NCBI RefSeq assembly: GCF_000758585.1
Contig: NZ_CP009281.1
Span: 3,782,001-3,846,000 of the forward strand
DNA: 64,000 nt
Direction of reading: 5' to 3'
From: Paenibacillus sp. FSL R5-0345
Lineage (GTDB): Bacteria; Bacillota; Bacilli; Paenibacillales; Paenibacillaceae
The notes under the pieces were generated by a model. The model worked only from the letters and a program-made list of their open reading frames with translations. It was not told the origin of the DNA and ran no database searches. Both the position numbers and the translations under genes were made by a program. Of the stretch, positions 27,451-35,951 are shown piece by piece (position 1 is the first letter of the stretch; each line of letters begins with the position of its first letter).

Positions 27451-27484
27451 AAATAACCCGGCAGACGAATCTGCCGGGTTATTT
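27451..27484. terminator. Terminator of the 2-oxoacid oxidoreductase operon
   Basis: AAATAACCCGGCAGA and TCTGCCGGGTTATTT form a perfect 15-bp stem around CGAA; the outer A and T residues supply a modest U tract in both directions. Confidence 0.8.
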
Positions 27485-27495
27485 ATCATTATCTC

Positions 27496-29802
27496 TTACA
27501 AATCAGGATGCTCATGTTTTGCTTTCAGACGATTCCAGCGACGCTCCACTTCTGCCTCAAAGCTGCGTAAAGCTGGTTCATTCTCAGGCTTCAGTAAATG
27601 ACGGGTTTTACCCATTGTCTTCAACCAAGCTGAGAGCTCAACGCGTTTGCCTTTATCCTCTGGATTGTACGTAATATTCGTAGAACCGTGCTCCACTTCA
27701 TATAGAGGGAAGAAACAAGATTCAACAGCCAACGAAACGATGTTGGTGCCTTCTTTATCTTCAGACATCCAGTTCAGCGGGCATGCGATCAATATTTTAC
27801 CGTACACAAGTCCTTCGTTCTGAGCATACCATTGTGCTTTTGCCGCTTTCTTCACAAGATCCTGCGGGTAAGCTTCAGAACCTGTAAAGACATATGGAAT
27901 GTTAGTAGCTGCCATGATTTGTGCAGTATCCTTATGCTGCGTAACTTTACCTTGCTGATTCTTACCTATGCTGGATGTAGAGGTACGGTGACCCAGTGGT
28001 GTGGAATAGGACTGCTGAGCACCTGTGTTCATGTAACCTTCGTTATCGTACTCTACGATAATCATTTTGTGACCGCGTAGTGCAGCCCCAATCGCCGGCC
28101 CCATTCCGATGTCCATACCGCCATCACCAGTTACCATTACAAAGGTAAAGTCGTCTTGAAGCCCCAGTCCGTCCAATTCACCACGGCGTTTGCGTTCCCA
28201 GAACATTTCTACGACACCGGATAAGGTAGCTGCACCGTTTTGGAACAGGTTATGAATAAAGGTAGATTTATGAGAAGAATATGGATAGCCCGTAGTCGTT
28301 ACCATCGCACAACCTGTGTGATAAAGCGCTACGATATCCCCTTCAATGCCTTTGAAGAACGTCTCCAGACCTGAGAAAATCCCACAGCCCGGACATGCGC
28401 CATGACCTGGTGCCAGCCGCTTAGGTTTCTTCGTCAAGCTCCGCAGTGGGGGTATCCGCACACTTAATTTTCCTGTTGCTTCATCCTGTTTTACCGTAAT
28501 TAATCCTGACTTCAGCGAATCAAAGTCCATCGGCTTCAATAGACGCTGTGGCGCTTTGTCCGGAGTACCTGGATTGTGACCATAGTAGTCAAACGGAACT
28601 TCAACACGGTCTGCAGCAACGGCATCCAAAGCCAATTGGAAGAACGCATGACCATCTTCTGCATAGAAGTCCTTACCGCCCAACCCGTAAATACGGCTAA
28701 TAACCTTTGTAGTAGTGTTACCGTAGGTGAACAAGGCTGCCTTAATCTCATTTACCATATTACCGCCGTGACCGCCAACCGAATCCGCGCGATCGCCTAC
28801 AGTGATTGCCTTAACATGCTTCAGCGCTTCAGCCATTTGCTTCTGGGGGAAAGGTCGAATCATATTCGGTGAGATTGCACCTGCTTTGATCCCTTGCAAG
28901 CGAAGCTGGTCTACCACATCTTTAATGATCTCTGACGCTGAGTTCATCAAGAACACGGCTACTTCTGCATCTTCCATCCGATACTCTTCGATCATTGGAT
29001 AGTGGCGTCCGGTCAATTCAGCGAATTCTTTAGCAATTTCTTCGAAGACTTCACCCGCATTGTACATCGCTACCGACTGCTGATAACGGTTGTTGATATA
29101 ATCAGGTTCGTTCATGTAAGGACCTACGGTAACCGGATTATTGCGGTCCAGTGTATCCGTAAAGCCTGCCGGAGGTTGTGGTCCGACAAATTTGTGAACA
29201 TCCTCACGGTGAGTAAATGCTTGTACGCGGCGTTTCTGGTGAGAAGTAAAATATCCGTCTGATGCTACCATTACTGGAAGCCTCACTTTGGCGTGCTCAG
29301 CTAGCTTTAATGCCATCAGGTTCATATCATAAACAGATTGTGGATCACGGCACATTAGAATCGGCCAGCCCGTATTTAGCGCAAAATACAAATCAGAATG
29401 GTCACCGTGAATATTAAGCGGACCGGAAATCGAGCGGCAGATCAAATTCATAACCATAGGCATCCGTGTACCAGCTTGTACCGGCAATTGCTCTAGCATG
29501 AACATATAGCCTTGGGCGCTGGTTGCATTAAATACACGTCCACCAGCCGTCGAAGCTCCATAACAGATTCCTGCAGAGCTATGTTCACCATCTGATGGAA
29601 TGAGCATAATATCATGCTGACCGTTCGCTTTCATCGTATCTAGAAATTGAGCCACTTCTGTCGATGGGGAGATCGGAAAATAACCCATGACATGATAATT
29701 TATTTGATGGGCAGCATAAGCCGCCATTTCATTGCCGGATTCATATAGGAATTTCTGCTCTACTTTCTTTGAGCCTACTTCTTTTTCATAATCTATAGCC
29801 AC
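27496..29802 (-). CDS. 2-oxoacid:ferredoxin oxidoreductase, fused alpha-beta subunit
   Basis: A thiamine-diphosphate enzyme that oxidatively decarboxylates a 2-oxoacid to an acyl-CoA with ferredoxin as electron acceptor. Residues about 20-420 are the alpha part (PISPSTEVAQFL, GDHSDLYF, ADSVGGHGGNMV). Residues about 460-768 are the beta part, with CPGCGIF for the iron-sulfur cluster and GDGGMDIGMG for thiamine diphosphate. Alpha and beta are separate polypeptides in many organisms; here they are one frame with a linker. The partner gene at 29828 supplies gamma and delta parts. Substrate (pyruvate or branched-chain 2-oxoacid) is undecided. Confidence 0.87.
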   Translation of the reverse strand: MAIDYEKEVGSKKVEQKFLYESGNEMAAYAAHQINYHVMGYFPISPSTEVAQFLDTMKANGQHDIMLIPSDGEHSSAGICYGASTAGGRVFNATSAQGYMFMLEQLPVQAGTRMPMVMNLICRSISGPLNIHGDHSDLYFALNTGWPILMCRDPQSVYDMNLMALKLAEHAKVRLPVMVASDGYFTSHQKRRVQAFTHREDVHKFVGPQPPAGFTDTLDRNNPVTVGPYMNEPDYINNRYQQSVAMYNAGEVFEEIAKEFAELTGRHYPMIEEYRMEDAEVAVFLMNSASEIIKDVVDQLRLQGIKAGAISPNMIRPFPQKQMAEALKHVKAITVGDRADSVGGHGGNMVNEIKAALFTYGNTTTKVISRIYGLGGKDFYAEDGHAFFQLALDAVAADRVEVPFDYYGHNPGTPDKAPQRLLKPMDFDSLKSGLITVKQDEATGKLSVRIPPLRSLTKKPKRLAPGHGACPGCGIFSGLETFFKGIEGDIVALYHTGCAMVTTTGYPYSSHKSTFIHNLFQNGAATLSGVVEMFWERKRRGELDGLGLQDDFTFVMVTGDGGMDIGMGPAIGAALRGHKMIIVEYDNEGYMNTGAQQSYSTPLGHRTSTSSIGKNQQGKVTQHKDTAQIMAATNIPYVFTGSEAYPQDLVKKAAKAQWYAQNEGLVYGKILIACPLNWMSEDKEGTNIVSLAVESCFFPLYEVEHGSTNITYNPEDKGKRVELSAWLKTMGKTRHLLKPENEPALRSFEAEVERRWNRLKAKHEHPDL

Positions 29803-29827
29803 GTGTGTTCCACCTTTCCATCGTTAA

Positions 29828-30838
29828 TTAGGCCTCGGTAACGAGATCAAAAATATGCCGGACAGTATGACTTTCTGCATAGCCATCTTCCTCGCGTTCG
29901 CCAGACAAAGCCGTTGTAGGACAAGCTTCTACGCATTTTAAACAGCCTTTACAGTATTGATAATCAATGCCTTGCAGGAACATTTGCGGACGCCCCTTCT
30001 TATCAGGCTGCTCCTCCCAAACAAAACATAAATCAGGGCATACCGTATCGCACTGTGCACAATGAATACAATCATCTAATTTAAAATGAGGTAATAAACC
30101 GGATCTTGAAATGCTGAGATTCTTTAAAAAGCTGCTGCCAGGATTCGTAATGGTACCGCCAATAGGCTGTGTCTCATAACCTAAGGCCGAAATATCGGAC
30201 CGGACGAACTCAGGCATAACCGCACCTTCAGGCAAAGGGAAATGCATGAAAGTAACTTCATTAAATCCACGTTCGAAAGTAGTTAGTGCAGATTGAACAG
30301 CCTGCGGATATTTTTTTCCAAGAGATTTCTCGATAACACCCTTCATAATTTCAGGATCCAAGAAATCACACATCCGGAACAATGCGCCTAACATTGCCAT
30401 GTTTACACGGTTCTTCTCATCTAATGCGATCGTTGTGGCATCAACAACAGCTATGGTTCCTGCCATCATATTTAAAGAAGCCTTCAAATCTTCCGGTGAC
30501 TTGGCTGAGTTCACTAGCACTGTGCTATGATCATAAATTCCGCTAGTTACGTTGACGGTCTTTGCCAACGCTTCGTGGAATATACCTACGACATGAGGTC
30601 GTTCTACCGGTGAAGTGTCACGAATATGCGTATTCAAATCACAAAAACGGATATGCGCTTTTACCGCTGATCCCTTTTTCTCAGAACCATAGGATGAAAA
30701 GCTCACTCCATTCATTCCAGCACCGACAACGCCTGCTTCTGCAAGCATTTTACCAGCTAAGTTCGCGCCTAGCCCTCCAATTGATTCCAGACGAATCTCA
30801 AAAAAACCGAGTTCGTTCACTTTTGGTAACTGTACCAC
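29828..30838 (-). CDS. 2-oxoacid:ferredoxin oxidoreductase, fused gamma-delta subunit
   Basis: The gamma part (about 10-180, with LESIGGLGANLAGKMLAEAGV) binds CoA and interacts with the catalytic subunits. The delta part is a two-cluster ferredoxin: CIHCAQCDTVCPDLC and CKGCLKCVEACPTTAL, each with the CxxCxxCxxxC pattern of a 4Fe-4S cluster. The start is taken as GTG (30838), eight bases after AAAGGGG; a TTG at 30892 has no ribosome site. It is first in a two-gene operon, 25 bp before the alpha-beta gene. Confidence 0.82.
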   Translation of the reverse strand: MVQLPKVNELGFFEIRLESIGGLGANLAGKMLAEAGVVGAGMNGVSFSSYGSEKKGSAVKAHIRFCDLNTHIRDTSPVERPHVVGIFHEALAKTVNVTSGIYDHSTVLVNSAKSPEDLKASLNMMAGTIAVVDATTIALDEKNRVNMAMLGALFRMCDFLDPEIMKGVIEKSLGKKYPQAVQSALTTFERGFNEVTFMHFPLPEGAVMPEFVRSDISALGYETQPIGGTITNPGSSFLKNLSISRSGLLPHFKLDDCIHCAQCDTVCPDLCFVWEEQPDKKGRPQMFLQGIDYQYCKGCLKCVEACPTTALSGEREEDGYAESHTVRHIFDLVTEA

Positions 30839-31190
30839 CGACATAGCCCCTTTCAGAATGTCATCAGTATAATATCCTTTTGACTTTTTCAACGATTGTA
30901 TCTTGATTTTGCAAGTTGCGAAGTGACAAATCTTGCATTTTCCATGTGTTACCTAAGCATATTTAGCTACTTATATTTAGCAATAAAATTAAAAATTAAG
31001 ATGTTAAATTCATCACATTCCACATTTGAAACTATCAATAACCTCTTCCCGTTTATGGTAAAGGAAGTTTTCCTGAGTATCAAAAGAGCCGTTCAGAATT
31101 ACAGGAAATATTCTAATGAAAAGATTCTCTCCCTTAAAACGGTGGATGGGATATAGTTTCCGGGTTAGGGTAAGTACATTCTTAAATAAG
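30839..31190. other. Intergenic region, no gene seen
   Basis: About 350 bp of AT-rich sequence between the oxidoreductase operon and the terminator at 31193. Frames here are short and lack ribosome sites. It presumably holds the oxidoreductase promoter, but no good consensus match was found. Confidence 0.5.
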
Positions 31191-31192
31191 AA

Positions 31193-31219
31193 AAAGCCTC
31201 AGGATTACCCTGAGGCTTT
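31193..31219. terminator. Terminator after yolD-like gene
   Basis: AAAGCCTCAGG and CCTGAGGCTTT form a perfect 11-bp stem around ATTAC, flanked by A and T runs. Confidence 0.8.
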
Positions 31220-31220
31220 A

Positions 31221-31553
31221 CTATGTAAAAGCTCCTATAACATCAACTATTTCAACCCATTCCCAACCATCATCACTTGTTCTCAATTTAATCTGCTGTA
31301 ATTTTTGATCTACTCGCATTACAATACCACGTATTTCTTTATCTTTAACTTGGTCAAATAGTGTGAGTGTTATCGGACTATGATCCTCCATTGATTGAGC
31401 TAGTACCTGAGATATCTCAGCTAACACTTGAGGATCTAGATTAAGTTCGCTACGAATCTCATTCCGCGAATCAGAAAGAATACACTGTTTATGCTCTGGT
31501 ATAATCATTCGGCTCCCCTCCCTTAGTCCATTATCTTCGAGTTTTCCAGCCAT
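31221..31553 (-). CDS. YolD-like family protein
   Basis: A 110-residue YolD-like protein. The signature GLREGSRMIIPEHKQ (about 9-23) corresponds to the conserved W/R-x-SRM-x-LPEH motif, and the C-terminal half has YolD-like beta-strands (IRGIVMRVDQKLQQIKL). YolD genes usually accompany a Y-family DNA polymerase (UvrX/YqjW) and are DNA-damage-inducible. No polymerase gene is here, but two LexA-box-like sites overlap the probable promoter. GGGGAG lies four bases before ATG. Confidence 0.82.
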   Translation of the reverse strand: MAGKLEDNGLREGSRMIIPEHKQCILSDSRNEIRSELNLDPQVLAEISQVLAQSMEDHSPITLTLFDQVKDKEIRGIVMRVDQKLQQIKLRTSDDGWEWVEIVDVIGAFT

Positions 31554-31587
31554 GAAACTCCCCTATTTCATTGTCCAGTAATCAGTG

Positions 31588-31647
31588 CTACTGCCGTCCA
31601 TGCCTCACTGTATCTAATATGTCACTGTCTGGACCCTTTTGAATCAC
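31588..31647 (-). CDS. Candidate tiny peptide, 19 aa, in the SOS-type leader
   Basis: A GTG frame reading MIQKGPDSDILDTVRHG near its start, with AAAGG eight bases upstream. Its start overlaps the stop of the 24-residue frame before it. Support is only position, spacing and overlap. Confidence 0.25.
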   Translation of the reverse strand: MIQKGPDSDILDTVRHGRQ

Positions 31648-31718
31648 GGGTTCAGCCTTTCCCTACCTTCAACTATAATCGCTGTCTCAGGAGTCTTCCG
31701 TGCCGTGTTACTGAGCAT
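31644..31718 (-). CDS. Candidate tiny peptide, 24 aa, in the SOS-type leader
   Basis: A frame beginning MLSNTARKTPETAIIVEG with GGAGG six bases before ATG, lying about 25 bp after the predicted transcription start and ahead of yolD. The good ribosome site makes translation plausible. No family is recognised; it could be a leader, a decayed gene or an SOS peptide. Confidence 0.35.
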   Translation of the reverse strand: MLSNTARKTPETAIIVEGRERLNP

Positions 31719-31736
31719 ATTCAGCCTCCAGAATAA

Positions 31737-31780
31737 GAACATTCGTTTTCATTATAACCAAACATACGTTCTTAAATCAA
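31737..31780 (-). promoter_or_regulatory. Promoter with two LexA-box-like sites upstream of yolD
   Basis: On the minus strand TTGATT (31780-31775) and TATAAT (31756-31751) are 18 bp apart. GAACGTATGTTT (31771-31760) lies in the spacer and AAACGAATGTTC (31748-31737) follows the -10. Each matches the Bacillus LexA/DinR consensus GAACnnnnGTTC at seven of eight fixed positions. Confidence 0.6.
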
Positions 31781-31785
31781 TGTAA

Positions 31786-31817
31786 AAAAAATCCGTCAGC
31801 AGTTTGGGCTGACGGAT
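31786..31817 (-). terminator. Terminator of the yjcZ-like unit
   Basis: ATCCGTCAGC and GCTGACGGAT form a perfect 10-bp stem around a 7-nt loop; on the minus strand it is followed by seven T. Confidence 0.85.
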
Positions 31818-31844
31818 TAAACACCTCAGACTTCCGCTAACATC

Positions 31845-31967
31845 TTATAGCAGGATTGTCTTAGAAATAATTACAAGGAGGATAAACAATACTAAGATTG
31901 CACCAGTAGATGTAAAGGCACCTCCGATACCGCCTCCATATCCAACACCAGCAACATTTTCGCTCAT
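31845..31967 (-). CDS. YjcZ-family sporulation membrane peptide
   Basis: A 40-residue protein with a Gly-rich start (GVGYGGGIGGAF) and one hydrophobic helix (GAILVLFILLVII), the layout of the YjcZ/tiny-transmembrane family found in spore formers. AGGAGG lies seven bases before ATG. The ATG overlaps the stop of the 39-residue frame upstream (TAATG), so translation is coupled. A strong terminator follows. Confidence 0.82.
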   Translation of the reverse strand: MSENVAGVGYGGGIGGAFTSTGAILVLFILLVIISKTILL

Positions 31968-32086
31968 TATAATTCCTCCTCTGCATTTGAGTACATCTTA
32001 GGATATGCAATCCCCCTATAGCGCTTGGGTAAATGGGTAACTAGATGTCTATCCACCAAAGGATCTAAATCAGACCTTTCATGCAC
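31967..32086 (-). CDS. Small charged protein, 39 aa, coupled to yjcZ
   Basis: A GTG-started frame with a coherent, charged composition (SDLDPLVDRHLVTHLPKRYR in the middle, acidic end NAEEEL). AGAAGGAGGAG precedes it with close spacing. Its stop codon shares a base with the yjcZ-like ATG, and the ribosome site for YjcZ lies inside its last codons. I recognise no family. The coupling is the main reason to believe it is translated. Confidence 0.5.
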   Translation of the reverse strand: MHERSDLDPLVDRHLVTHLPKRYRGIAYPKMYSNAEEEL

Positions 32087-32181
32087 CTCCTCCTTCTAAG
32101 GTTGACAGGACGCTTCTATCTCAGTCAACTCGGACGATTCTGGACTATCTCTCTATTGCTCACAAGATTTTCATCACCTAC

Positions 32182-33075
32182 TTAATGCGTCTGTGGTTGA
32201 TTTTTTAACAGCTCTTCCTCTGGTTCAACATGTATTAACACCTGAGCATGTTTGAAAGCTATTTTAATGGCATGTTCAATTTCATCGCATATTTTATGAG
32301 CCGTACTGATATCCATCGAGGAAGGGATGACAAGGTGGAAATCCACATATTCTTCCGGACCAGATCGACGGGTACGAAAATCATGAATTTCGATAAATCT
32401 TTCTTTAAATACTTCAATGATACGTAAGATCTCGATTTCCTCTTCATCAGTTAGTCGTGCGTCCAGCAAAGGCGGAAAGGATTCCTTGAGGAGCTTGTAG
32501 GCTTCACTCATAATATAACAAGCTAAAATAATTCCGATAATTGGGTCCAATATTGTCCATCCAGTAATGGTGACCAATAATAAACTAGCCGCTACGCCCA
32601 AAGATGTGAAAACATCAGTCAGGAGATGCAGGGCATTAGATTTCATTGCAACAGAATGGAGTTCATCTGCCTTCTTCTTAACCTTTCGGGAAACGACATA
32701 ATTGAGTCCTGCCCCGACCACCATCACAATGATTCCCAAATAGGGAAGCTCGATGTCGGTTGGATTCAATATTTTATGGATGCACTCATAAATAATCCAT
32801 ATCCCTGCTACAAAAATAAGTAAGGTTTCAATCGTCCCTGAAATATTCTCCACCTTGCCGTGCCCATAAGGGTGTGTTTTATCCGCAGAACGGCTCGATA
32901 TTCGGACCGAAAAGAATGCTATTAACGAGGCTACTAAATCTAAGGTAGAATGGATCGCTTCCGAAATAACTGCCACAGAACCTGTAACAATGCCTACAAT
33001 GAGTTTTAGAAGAACGACAAATGTGTTGCTAAGTACAGATAGGAAAGCAACTTTCGAACCATTCAAGAGCTTCAC
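32182..33075 (-). CDS. Cation diffusion facilitator (CDF) metal exporter
   Basis: A proton-coupled exporter of divalent metal such as zinc, manganese or iron, with six membrane helices and a cytosolic C-terminal domain (about 205-297). Metal-site residues are visible in helix 2 (EAIHSTLDLVAS, with His and Asp spaced as in CDF proteins) and helix 5 (HLLTDVFTSLGV). The loop HPYGHGKVENISG (about 67-79) is the family signature. Metal specificity cannot be stated. It precedes the small genes at 31845-32086 on the same strand, about 95 bp away. Confidence 0.88.
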   Translation of the reverse strand: MKLLNGSKVAFLSVLSNTFVVLLKLIVGIVTGSVAVISEAIHSTLDLVASLIAFFSVRISSRSADKTHPYGHGKVENISGTIETLLIFVAGIWIIYECIHKILNPTDIELPYLGIIVMVVGAGLNYVVSRKVKKKADELHSVAMKSNALHLLTDVFTSLGVAASLLLVTITGWTILDPIIGIILACYIMSEAYKLLKESFPPLLDARLTDEEEIEILRIIEVFKERFIEIHDFRTRRSGPEEYVDFHLVIPSSMDISTAHKICDEIEHAIKIAFKHAQVLIHVEPEEELLKNQPQTH

Positions 33076-33251
33076 AACCTTTTTTCTGATATAAATAATA
33101 ACTTAGTAGACGGATATCGTGTGGGTCTACAGCAACCTTATTGCAAATCTACAAGATAGTATATCCTGCTTTAAAGTCTTTCCATAGTGCAAGAAAAAAA
33201 CACTACCATCTACGAAATCTAAATTACGGAGTTCAATGTATAAACAAGAAG

Positions 33252-33281
33252 AAACCCGTCAGGCAAAAGCCCAGCGGGTTA
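33252..33281 (-). terminator. Terminator of the 150-aa membrane protein gene
   Basis: On the minus strand AACCCG pairs with CGGGTT and an inner GGGC/GCCT stem forms around TTTT, followed by a T-rich tail. Confidence 0.55.
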
Positions 33282-33355
33282 TTTTATGTATGCTTTATTT
33301 CAAACTAATTCCTGACGAACGAATCAGGTATGGTCACAGTTTTCATAAGTATAAT

Positions 33356-33808
33356 TTACGGTCTCAAATAATTCATGGTAGTAATCAAAATATGGGTGAT
33401 TCCAAAAATAGCACAAGGAACGAGGAGAACATAGTTTTTCATCCAAAGTCCGACGAAAAAGAAATACAAAGGCGGCATGCATGCAATTCCTAATATCAGT
33501 AACCATGGAGCAACCACCCCATTATAATAGAAAACCCAAGAAATATAATAAGCTGCCAAAAACATTATTGCCAGTCCGATGTAAAGGTTGCTGTTACTTC
33601 CTTCGCCTTTGTTTATCAGAACAATCATAAGAATAACCGTCAAGACTCCAAACATTCCTTCTATAATATTCAATATTTTATAGACGGAACTGTTTTCAGT
33701 AAGCACATTATTTGCTGGAGGCATTAACATCCAGATTATATTAGGAAGCAGCTGTAATGCGTACAATAAAAGGCCTTTCAACGAAAATTGAAATCCATAA
33801 CTCATCAT
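33356..33808 (-). CDS. Hypothetical membrane protein, 150 aa
   Basis: A small integral membrane protein with about five hydrophobic helices (for example FGVLTVILMIVLINKG and VVAPWLLILGIACMPPLYFFFV). The family is not recognised with confidence. AGGGT precedes the ATG pair. It stands alone between the CDF gene and a degenerate region. Confidence 0.65.
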   Translation of the reverse strand: MMSYGFQFSLKGLLLYALQLLPNIIWMLMPPANNVLTENSSVYKILNIIEGMFGVLTVILMIVLINKGEGSNSNLYIGLAIMFLAAYYISWVFYYNGVVAPWLLILGIACMPPLYFFFVGLWMKNYVLLVPCAIFGITHILITTMNYLRP

Positions 33809-33938
33809 AATACCCTCCCAAATTATTAATTGGTTAAGTATATTTCAAGGTGAACAAGCACACCTCCGACACTAGTCTGGTTACTCATTGTATGTTCTCT
33901 ATCATTCTCCAATACTTTGAATAACTACTCATGACTTC

Positions 33939-34082
33939 TCATTTTCTCTTCTTTCGATATTTCTGAATCAAATAAAGCAAAACAAATCCTAGTAGCAACA
34001 AGCCCAGTATTGTGATCCATAGAATTGCTGGATTCCCCACAGAAAAGTATGTATTTCTGTACTGATAGTTTTCATTATTCAT
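33939..34082 (-). CDS. Possible small membrane protein, 47 aa
   Basis: A frame beginning MNNENYQYRNTYFSVG, followed by one long hydrophobic helix (AILWITILGLLLLGFVLLYL) and a basic end KYRKKRK. The layout is a convincing single-pass membrane tail, but there is no ribosome site before the ATG. It may be the remnant end of a larger membrane protein. Confidence 0.35.
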   Translation of the reverse strand: MNNENYQYRNTYFSVGNPAILWITILGLLLLGFVLLYLIQKYRKKRK

Positions 34083-34127
34083 GTGAATAGATTAATTCAT
34101 TTGGAACATTATGTATATGTATTCTAT

Positions 34128-34300
34128 AGCACACACGTTTCTCTATTAGCAGAAATCGGAGTTGACATAGAAATGATTCATAAACGTTTTGGACATAGCA
34201 ATGCATTAGTAAAAAGGCTTATTTACACGTGACCATGAAAGGAAGAAAAGAAGCTTCAGAAAAAATCGATTTATTCATGAATGGATTAAATATGGGGTAA
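34128..34300 (+). pseudogene. Tyrosine recombinase (phage-type integrase) C-terminal remnant
   Basis: The frame from 34131 reads THVSLLAEIGVDIEMIHKRF followed by GHSN, the catalytic H-x-x-R... GH region of phage integrases. It stops after IYT; moving to another frame at 34226 continues HVTMKGRKEASEKIDLFMNG to a stop at 34298. A single missing base near 34225 explains the break, where the family has the catalytic tyrosine. The N-terminal two-thirds of the gene are missing. It marks an old, decayed mobile element. Confidence 0.7.
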
Positions 34301-34494
34301 AGAGTGTAAAACTTAAAATTTCTTCTTATTTTATAACGAATATTTATCATATTCTACATGTTAAATATCACACTCGAGTGAAAAGTCACCCTTATGCAAA
34401 AAAATATGTGTTATTTTTACTTTTCAACTAGTCCGTTTCAGGATAAACTGATGCTTGGTGTAATTTTTCGAAGACAGCTTAGGAGGCATTAATT

Positions 34495-35838
34495 GTGAAG
34501 TCAAACGAAGCATCATTACAGAAGAAATTGCTTCCTCGGCATATCAGCTTTATGGCGATGGGCGGAGTAATCGGTACGGGGATTTTTAAAGGAAGTTCTG
34601 AGACCATAAGTATTGCTGGACCTGCGGTTATTCTTACTTATGTTTTAGCAGGTTTGCTACTTTTAGTGGTCATGGGGGCCATAGCGGAAATGGCTACGGT
34701 TTACCCGAATAGGAACATGAAGGACTTCATTCGTGAGGCTTTTGGAGAACGGCTCTCCTTTATCGTGGGCTGGTTATATTGCTTCATGTGGTTGACCGTC
34801 TGTGTGATTGAAGTGCTGGCAGCAGGCAGCTTCTTGCAATACTGGTTACCAGATGTTCCATTATGGCTGCTTAGTCTTGCAAGTGGAGCTTTGATTATCG
34901 GCATCAACATGATGAGTGTAGGTGGTTATGGAGAGACGGAGTTTTGGTTAGCCGGAATCAAAATCGCTATGATCATCATCTTCATTATCTTAGGAAGCTC
35001 ATTAATTTTCGGACTGTTACCAATGTCTGAGGCTACTCCTTACTTACACAACTTTACGGATTATGGTGGATTTCTCCCAAGAGGCTGGGCCCCCATCTTC
35101 TCTGCCCTTCTTGTCGTTATGTTCTCATACGGCGGGTCTGAGTTAATCGGACTTACCCTGACGGAGACACAGGATGCAGAAAAGGTCTTACCTAAGGTTG
35201 TTAAAAGCTTCATTCTACGCGTTATTCTGTTCTATACATTACCGATTTTAGTCATCTGTGGCTTAATACCCTGGAATCAACTGAATGAGCATACAAGCCC
35301 GTTTGTTCAAGTGTTAGCCGCTACAGGACTTAAGGGTGCCGATCACGTCATGAACTTCATTCTGATTACAGCAGTGCTCTCTGCTGCCAATTCTGGTATC
35401 TATGGCGCCACCCGGATGCTACACTCTATGGCATCACAGGGCGAAGCACCACGCAGCTTAGCTAAAACCTCTGCAAAAGGTGTACCGATCAACAGTCTGA
35501 AGCTCTGTGCTGTTGTTCTTGTTATTGGATCCATGCTAGCGTACTTCGCGCAAGATGGCCTGTTCCGTTTACTAATGGCTGTTCCAGGCTTTGTGGTTAT
35601 TCTCGTATGGATCAGCATTTGTATGTCACAACTTAAACTGAGAAAGTCCTATCCGAAAGAACCCACCTTTAAGGTATGGGGATTCCCTTATATAACCGTT
35701 CTAACACTTGCTTGTTTAGCGGTAATCGCGGTTTCCTTCCTCTTCGATGCTCAGAACCGTATCAGTATAGGTACGTGTCTGGCAGTCGTGTTGATGCTTA
35801 CGATTTGGTCGTTCTTAAAATTCAAGAAAAAGAACTAA
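34495..35838 (+). CDS. APC-family amino acid permease
   Basis: A 12-helix transporter of the amino acid-polyamine-organocation family. The signature GGVIGTGIFKGSSETI (about 23-38) is the unwound helix 1 that binds the amino group. The ETEFW segment near residue 148 is typical of the lysine/arginine/aromatic permease branch (YbxG, RocE, AapA). The start is GTG with TAGGAGG upstream. It is a single gene, and a very stable terminator follows. The transported amino acid is not predictable. Confidence 0.87.
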   Translation: MKSNEASLQKKLLPRHISFMAMGGVIGTGIFKGSSETISIAGPAVILTYVLAGLLLLVVMGAIAEMATVYPNRNMKDFIREAFGERLSFIVGWLYCFMWLTVCVIEVLAAGSFLQYWLPDVPLWLLSLASGALIIGINMMSVGGYGETEFWLAGIKIAMIIIFIILGSSLIFGLLPMSEATPYLHNFTDYGGFLPRGWAPIFSALLVVMFSYGGSELIGLTLTETQDAEKVLPKVVKSFILRVILFYTLPILVICGLIPWNQLNEHTSPFVQVLAATGLKGADHVMNFILITAVLSAANSGIYGATRMLHSMASQGEAPRSLAKTSAKGVPINSLKLCAVVLVIGSMLAYFAQDGLFRLLMAVPGFVVILVWISICMSQLKLRKSYPKEPTFKVWGFPYITVLTLACLAVIAVSFLFDAQNRISIGTCLAVVLMLTIWSFLKFKKKN

Positions 35839-35865
35839 AATTTTTAACTCGGACTGATTTATCAC

Positions 35866-35920
35866 AAAAAGGTGTATCCCTTCTCTTCACTAATGTGAAG
35901 ATCAAGGGATACACCTTTTT
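35866..35920. terminator. Very stable terminator after the permease gene
   Basis: AAAAAGGTGTATCCCTT and AAGGGATACACCTTTTT form a 17-bp outer stem, with an inner CTTCAC/GTGAAG stem; flanking A and T runs make it usable in both directions. Confidence 0.85.
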
Positions 35921-35951
35921 ATTGATGCCACTCTAGGGCAGTTATCCTTAA

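Noticed and set aside
27496..29802. Alpha-beta fusion of the oxidoreductase as a frameshift or assembly artefact
   Set aside because: The frame is continuous across the junction with a plausible linker, and the partner gene shows a matching gamma-delta fusion, so a real fusion is more likely.
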